From positions 1 to 7,444 of the forward strand of contig JALUDQ010000245.1 of assembly GCA_027043985.1 (NCBI GenBank): a DNA stretch of 7,444 bases. The letters are read 5' to 3'. The notes under the pieces were generated by a model. It did not search any database. It worked only from the letters and a program-made list of their open reading frames with translations, and was not told the DNA's origin. Origin of the DNA: Desulfurococcales archaeon. GTDB taxonomy: Archaea > Thermoproteota > Thermoprotei_A > Sulfolobales > WANQ01. Position numbers and translations under genes: made by a program. This document shows, piece by piece, positions 5,751-7,444 of the stretch; within the stretch, counting starts at the first letter, position 1, and every line of letters starts with the position of its first letter.

Positions 5751-5762
5751 TATATTTTTAAC
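5751..5762 (-). promoter_or_regulatory. Possible TATA box of the 98-residue gene
   Basis: The minus strand reads GTTAAAAATATA. Initiation ~26 bases on falls at about 5730, at or just past the ribosome site, so the leader would be very short. CTATAAG at 5800-5794 (minus) would give a ~48-base leader instead. Confidence 0.35.
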
Positions 5763-5832
5763 CCTATTATTGTTTCCTAACACTTATCTAGCACTTATAG
5801 AATGGTTTTACAACACGTTTATTAGGTAAACC

Positions 5833-5841
5833 TTTATTATT
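5833..5841 (+). promoter_or_regulatory. Probable TATA box of the second hydroxylase gene
   Basis: TTTATTATT is preceded by GTAAACC (5826-5832), a plausible BRE. Initiation near 5863 would give a ~27-base leader that includes the GGTGA ribosome site. Confidence 0.4.
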
Positions 5842-5878
5842 ACAGGGTCACGTATAAGCTATATTGTAACCCGCGTTG

Positions 5879-5883
5879 GGTGA
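5879..5883 (+). promoter_or_regulatory. Ribosome binding site deciding the GTG start
   Basis: GGTGA ends six bases before GTG at 5890. Its TGA (5881-5883) is also an in-frame stop, so translation can begin only at TTG 5887 or GTG 5890; spacing favours GTG. Confidence 0.7.
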
Positions 5884-5889
5884 GGCTTG

Positions 5890-7444
5890 GTGGCCTTAGT
5901 CGAAGACCCTTATGCTCTTCTAGAAAAATGGCTTAAAGCCCGCGAATTCATCGTTGTCGGTAAGGGCATTGAGCGTGCAGATGCTTTCGATAAAGCCGTC
6001 GGTAAGGCAAGATTCGTTGAAGACTACTTTGACAAGGGAGTATTATTTGTTAAACAAGTACTAAGCGAAGAACCCCACGCAATCCTTGAAGGAATAGATT
6101 ACTCAGAAGCATTGAAGATACCAAAAGTAGTAGGAGTATTTACAGCCCAGGATATTCCAGGTGAAAACCAAGTAGGCTACGCACTACCAGACCAACCACT
6201 CCTAGCAGAAGGCAAAGTGAGATTCCACGCTGAACCAATAGCACTGGTAGCAGCAGAAGACATCGACGCAGCCTTTGACGCAGTTGAGAGAGTAAAGGTA
6301 AAGTACAAGCCCCTACCAGTAATCCTAGACCCTCTAGAAGCAATGAACAGAACAGACATACTAGTACACGAGGAGAATGGTTCAAACATAGCCTTTCGGA
6401 CAAAGGTTAGAAAGGGAAATGTAGAAGAAGGGTTTGCTAAAAGTGATGTAATAGTAGAAAACGAGTACCGCACCCATCACCAAGACCACCTCTACCTTGA
6501 AACTGAGGGAGCACTAGCAATACCAGACCTTGAGGGCAGGATAACCGTTATCACGGCAGCCCAATATCCCCACCTAGCCCAATCAATTGTAGCAAGAGTA
6601 CTGGGAATACCGATGAGCAAGGTCAAGATAGTAATCCCCTACCTAGGAGGAGGCTTTGGAGGAAAAGATGACGAAGGACCACTAGTAGCAGCTAAAGCAG
6701 CACTCGTAGCATACAAGACTGGTAAGCCAGCCTTCCTAATGTACACGCGCGAAGAATCATTGAGAATACATCCGAAGAGAGAAGCAACAATAATACACTA
6801 CAAGTCTGGTGCAACAAAAGACGGAAAACTAATGGCAATAGAAGTCAAGATAATCCACGATACTGGAGCCTATACTAACCGCGGACCATTCATCTTATGG
6901 AGAGCGTCAGTCCATGCAAGCGGACCATACTATGTACCCCACGCCAAGGTAGACGGCTACTGTGTCTACACAAACAAGTTCCCACAAGGATCCTTTAGAG
7001 GCTTCGGCAACCCAAGCATACAGTTTGCAGCAGAAGCTCAAATGGATGAGCTAGCTAAGAAGCTAGGAATGGATCCAGTAGACTTTAGGTTAAAGAACCT
7101 TCTAAGACCTGGACAGACGACTATAACCAATCAGCTCCTAGATCACTCGGTTGGTATTGCTGAAGCAGTAGAGAAGCTAGCTAAGAAGATGGGCTGGTGG
7201 GAGAAGAGGAAAGCTTTCACCGAATACAATAAACATAGCAAACGCTACAAGCGTGGAATAGGCATAGGGGTAGCATGGCATGGTATAAGTACTAGCCGTG
7301 GAGTACCAGACTGGAGTAACGCATACATAAAAATAGACAAGGATGGATCGGTAACAGTCTATACTGGTATAATGGAGATGGGTCAGGGATCACCAAACAG
7401 TAGCCACCGGCAAATAGTAGCAGAAGTACTAGGAGCCCCACTAG
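5890..7444 (+). CDS. Molybdopterin-binding catalytic subunit of a xanthine dehydrogenase family hydroxylase, canonical type, 3' end outside window
   Basis: An uninterrupted frame of 518 codons runs off the right edge, about two thirds of the usual ~750-800. After a ~25-residue tail (MALVEDPYALLEKWLKARE) the hammerhead domain covers ~30-150 and the first molybdopterin domain ~165-395; the second has begun. Motifs: ITAAQY (Q225), GGGFGGK (253-259), GSFRGFGNP (367-375, R370), GQTTITNQ with LDHSVG (as in many xanthine-dehydrogenase-like subunits) and GIMEMGQG (493-500). All are canonical, unlike the loops of the paralogue at the left of the window. The catalytic Glu near the C-terminus is outside. 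CO dehydrogenase is unlikely, because no AYRCSFR loop is present; the substrate is unknown. FAD and 2Fe-2S subunit genes are likely downstream. The GTG start follows GGTGA by six bases and an in-frame TGA at 5881-5883. Confidence 0.92.
   Translation, partial: MALVEDPYALLEKWLKAREFIVVGKGIERADAFDKAVGKARFVEDYFDKGVLFVKQVLSEEPHAILEGIDYSEALKIPKVVGVFTAQDIPGENQVGYALPDQPLLAEGKVRFHAEPIALVAAEDIDAAFDAVERVKVKYKPLPVILDPLEAMNRTDILVHEENGSNIAFRTKVRKGNVEEGFAKSDVIVENEYRTHHQDHLYLETEGALAIPDLEGRITVITAAQYPHLAQSIVARVLGIPMSKVKIVIPYLGGGFGGKDDEGPLVAAKAALVAYKTGKPAFLMYTREESLRIHPKREATIIHYKSGATKDGKLMAIEVKIIHDTGAYTNRGPFILWRASVHASGPYYVPHAKVDGYCVYTNKFPQGSFRGFGNPSIQFAAEAQMDELAKKLGMDPVDFRLKNLLRPGQTTITNQLLDHSVGIAEAVEKLAKKMGWWEKRKAFTEYNKHSKRYKRGIGIGVAWHGISTSRGVPDWSNAYIKIDKDGSVTVYTGIMEMGQGSPNSSHRQIVAEVLGAPL

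Larger units (their letters stand above)
5724..5889. promoter_or_regulatory. Divergent promoter region
   Basis: This 166-base AT-rich spacer separates the minus-strand 98-residue gene from the plus-strand hydroxylase gene. It holds TATA-like boxes for both, two CACTTAT copies 11 bp apart (5781-5787, 5792-5798), and ACCC-GCGTT-GGGT (5869-5881) over the plus-strand ribosome site. No further gene is seen. Confidence 0.5.

Noticed and set aside
5587..5829. Plus-strand ORF of 80 codons
   Set aside because: It is antisense to the 98-residue gene and runs into the divergent promoter; the Ser/Phe/Thr-rich product is typical of a reversed AT-rich gene.
5934..6100. Codon-use shift in the second hydroxylase: GTC/GTT/GGT early, GTA/GCA/CTA later
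   Set aside because: The early stretch is too short to separate transfer or fusion from ordinary 5'-end codon bias, and the protein reads as one continuous family member.
6140..6473. Two minus-strand ORFs of 87 and 98 codons
   Set aside because: Both are antisense to the second hydroxylase gene, whose frame carries conserved domains throughout.

Overview
The window reads as chromosomal DNA of a hyperthermophilic archaeon, most likely in the Thermoproteota (Crenarchaeota). This rests on several things. There is a box C/D guide RNA gene. There is an ATPase of the archaeal GxRRxGKTS type. The proteins are rich in Glu, Lys, Arg, Ile and Val. Two long genes start with GTG behind GGTGA/GAGGT ribosome sites. 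Promoter-like AT boxes lie about 25-30 bases before starts. I cannot name the genus; base composition and gene content would allow a member of the Desulfurococcales or Thermoproteales.

Left part (1-2523, minus strand): an operon of a molybdenum/tungsten hydroxylase (xanthine dehydrogenase / aldehyde oxidase / CoxL superfamily). The 792-residue catalytic subunit is followed after 5 bases by the start of the FAD-binding (CoxM-type) subunit, which runs out of the window. Several cofactor-contact loops of this large subunit are unusual, although the catalytic Glu is present.

Region 2524-2866: a 343-base divergent spacer. It carries two dyads ahead of the hydroxylase operon, a convincing box C/D sRNA gene (2719-2783, plus strand), and the promoter of the next gene. 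Region 2867-4255 (plus): a dihydroorotase-family cyclic amidohydrolase. It converges tail to tail with a 345-residue archaeal ATPase (4269-5306, minus). The two genes share one perfect 10-bp inverted repeat that contains both stop codons.

Region 5307-5426 holds two tandem 16-bp dyads (19-bp period) directly before the ATPase start, and nothing else I can name. Then comes an unrecognised 98-residue gene (5427-5723, minus) and a divergent promoter region (5724-5889).

Right part (5890-7444, plus): a second hydroxylase large subunit, cut by the window end after 518 codons. Its cofactor loops are canonical (GGGFGGK, FRGFG, MGQG). So two differently built molybdo-hydroxylases point outward from a core of amidohydrolase, ATPase and small hypothetical gene. 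A link to purine or other N-heterocycle metabolism is possible (hydroxylase plus cyclic amidohydrolase) but is inference; ordinary pyrimidine synthesis is the simpler reading of the amidohydrolase. I see no mobile element, CRISPR array, tRNA or rRNA. I found no clearly new system; the most notable items are the guide RNA, the tandem operator and the shared stop-codon palindrome.
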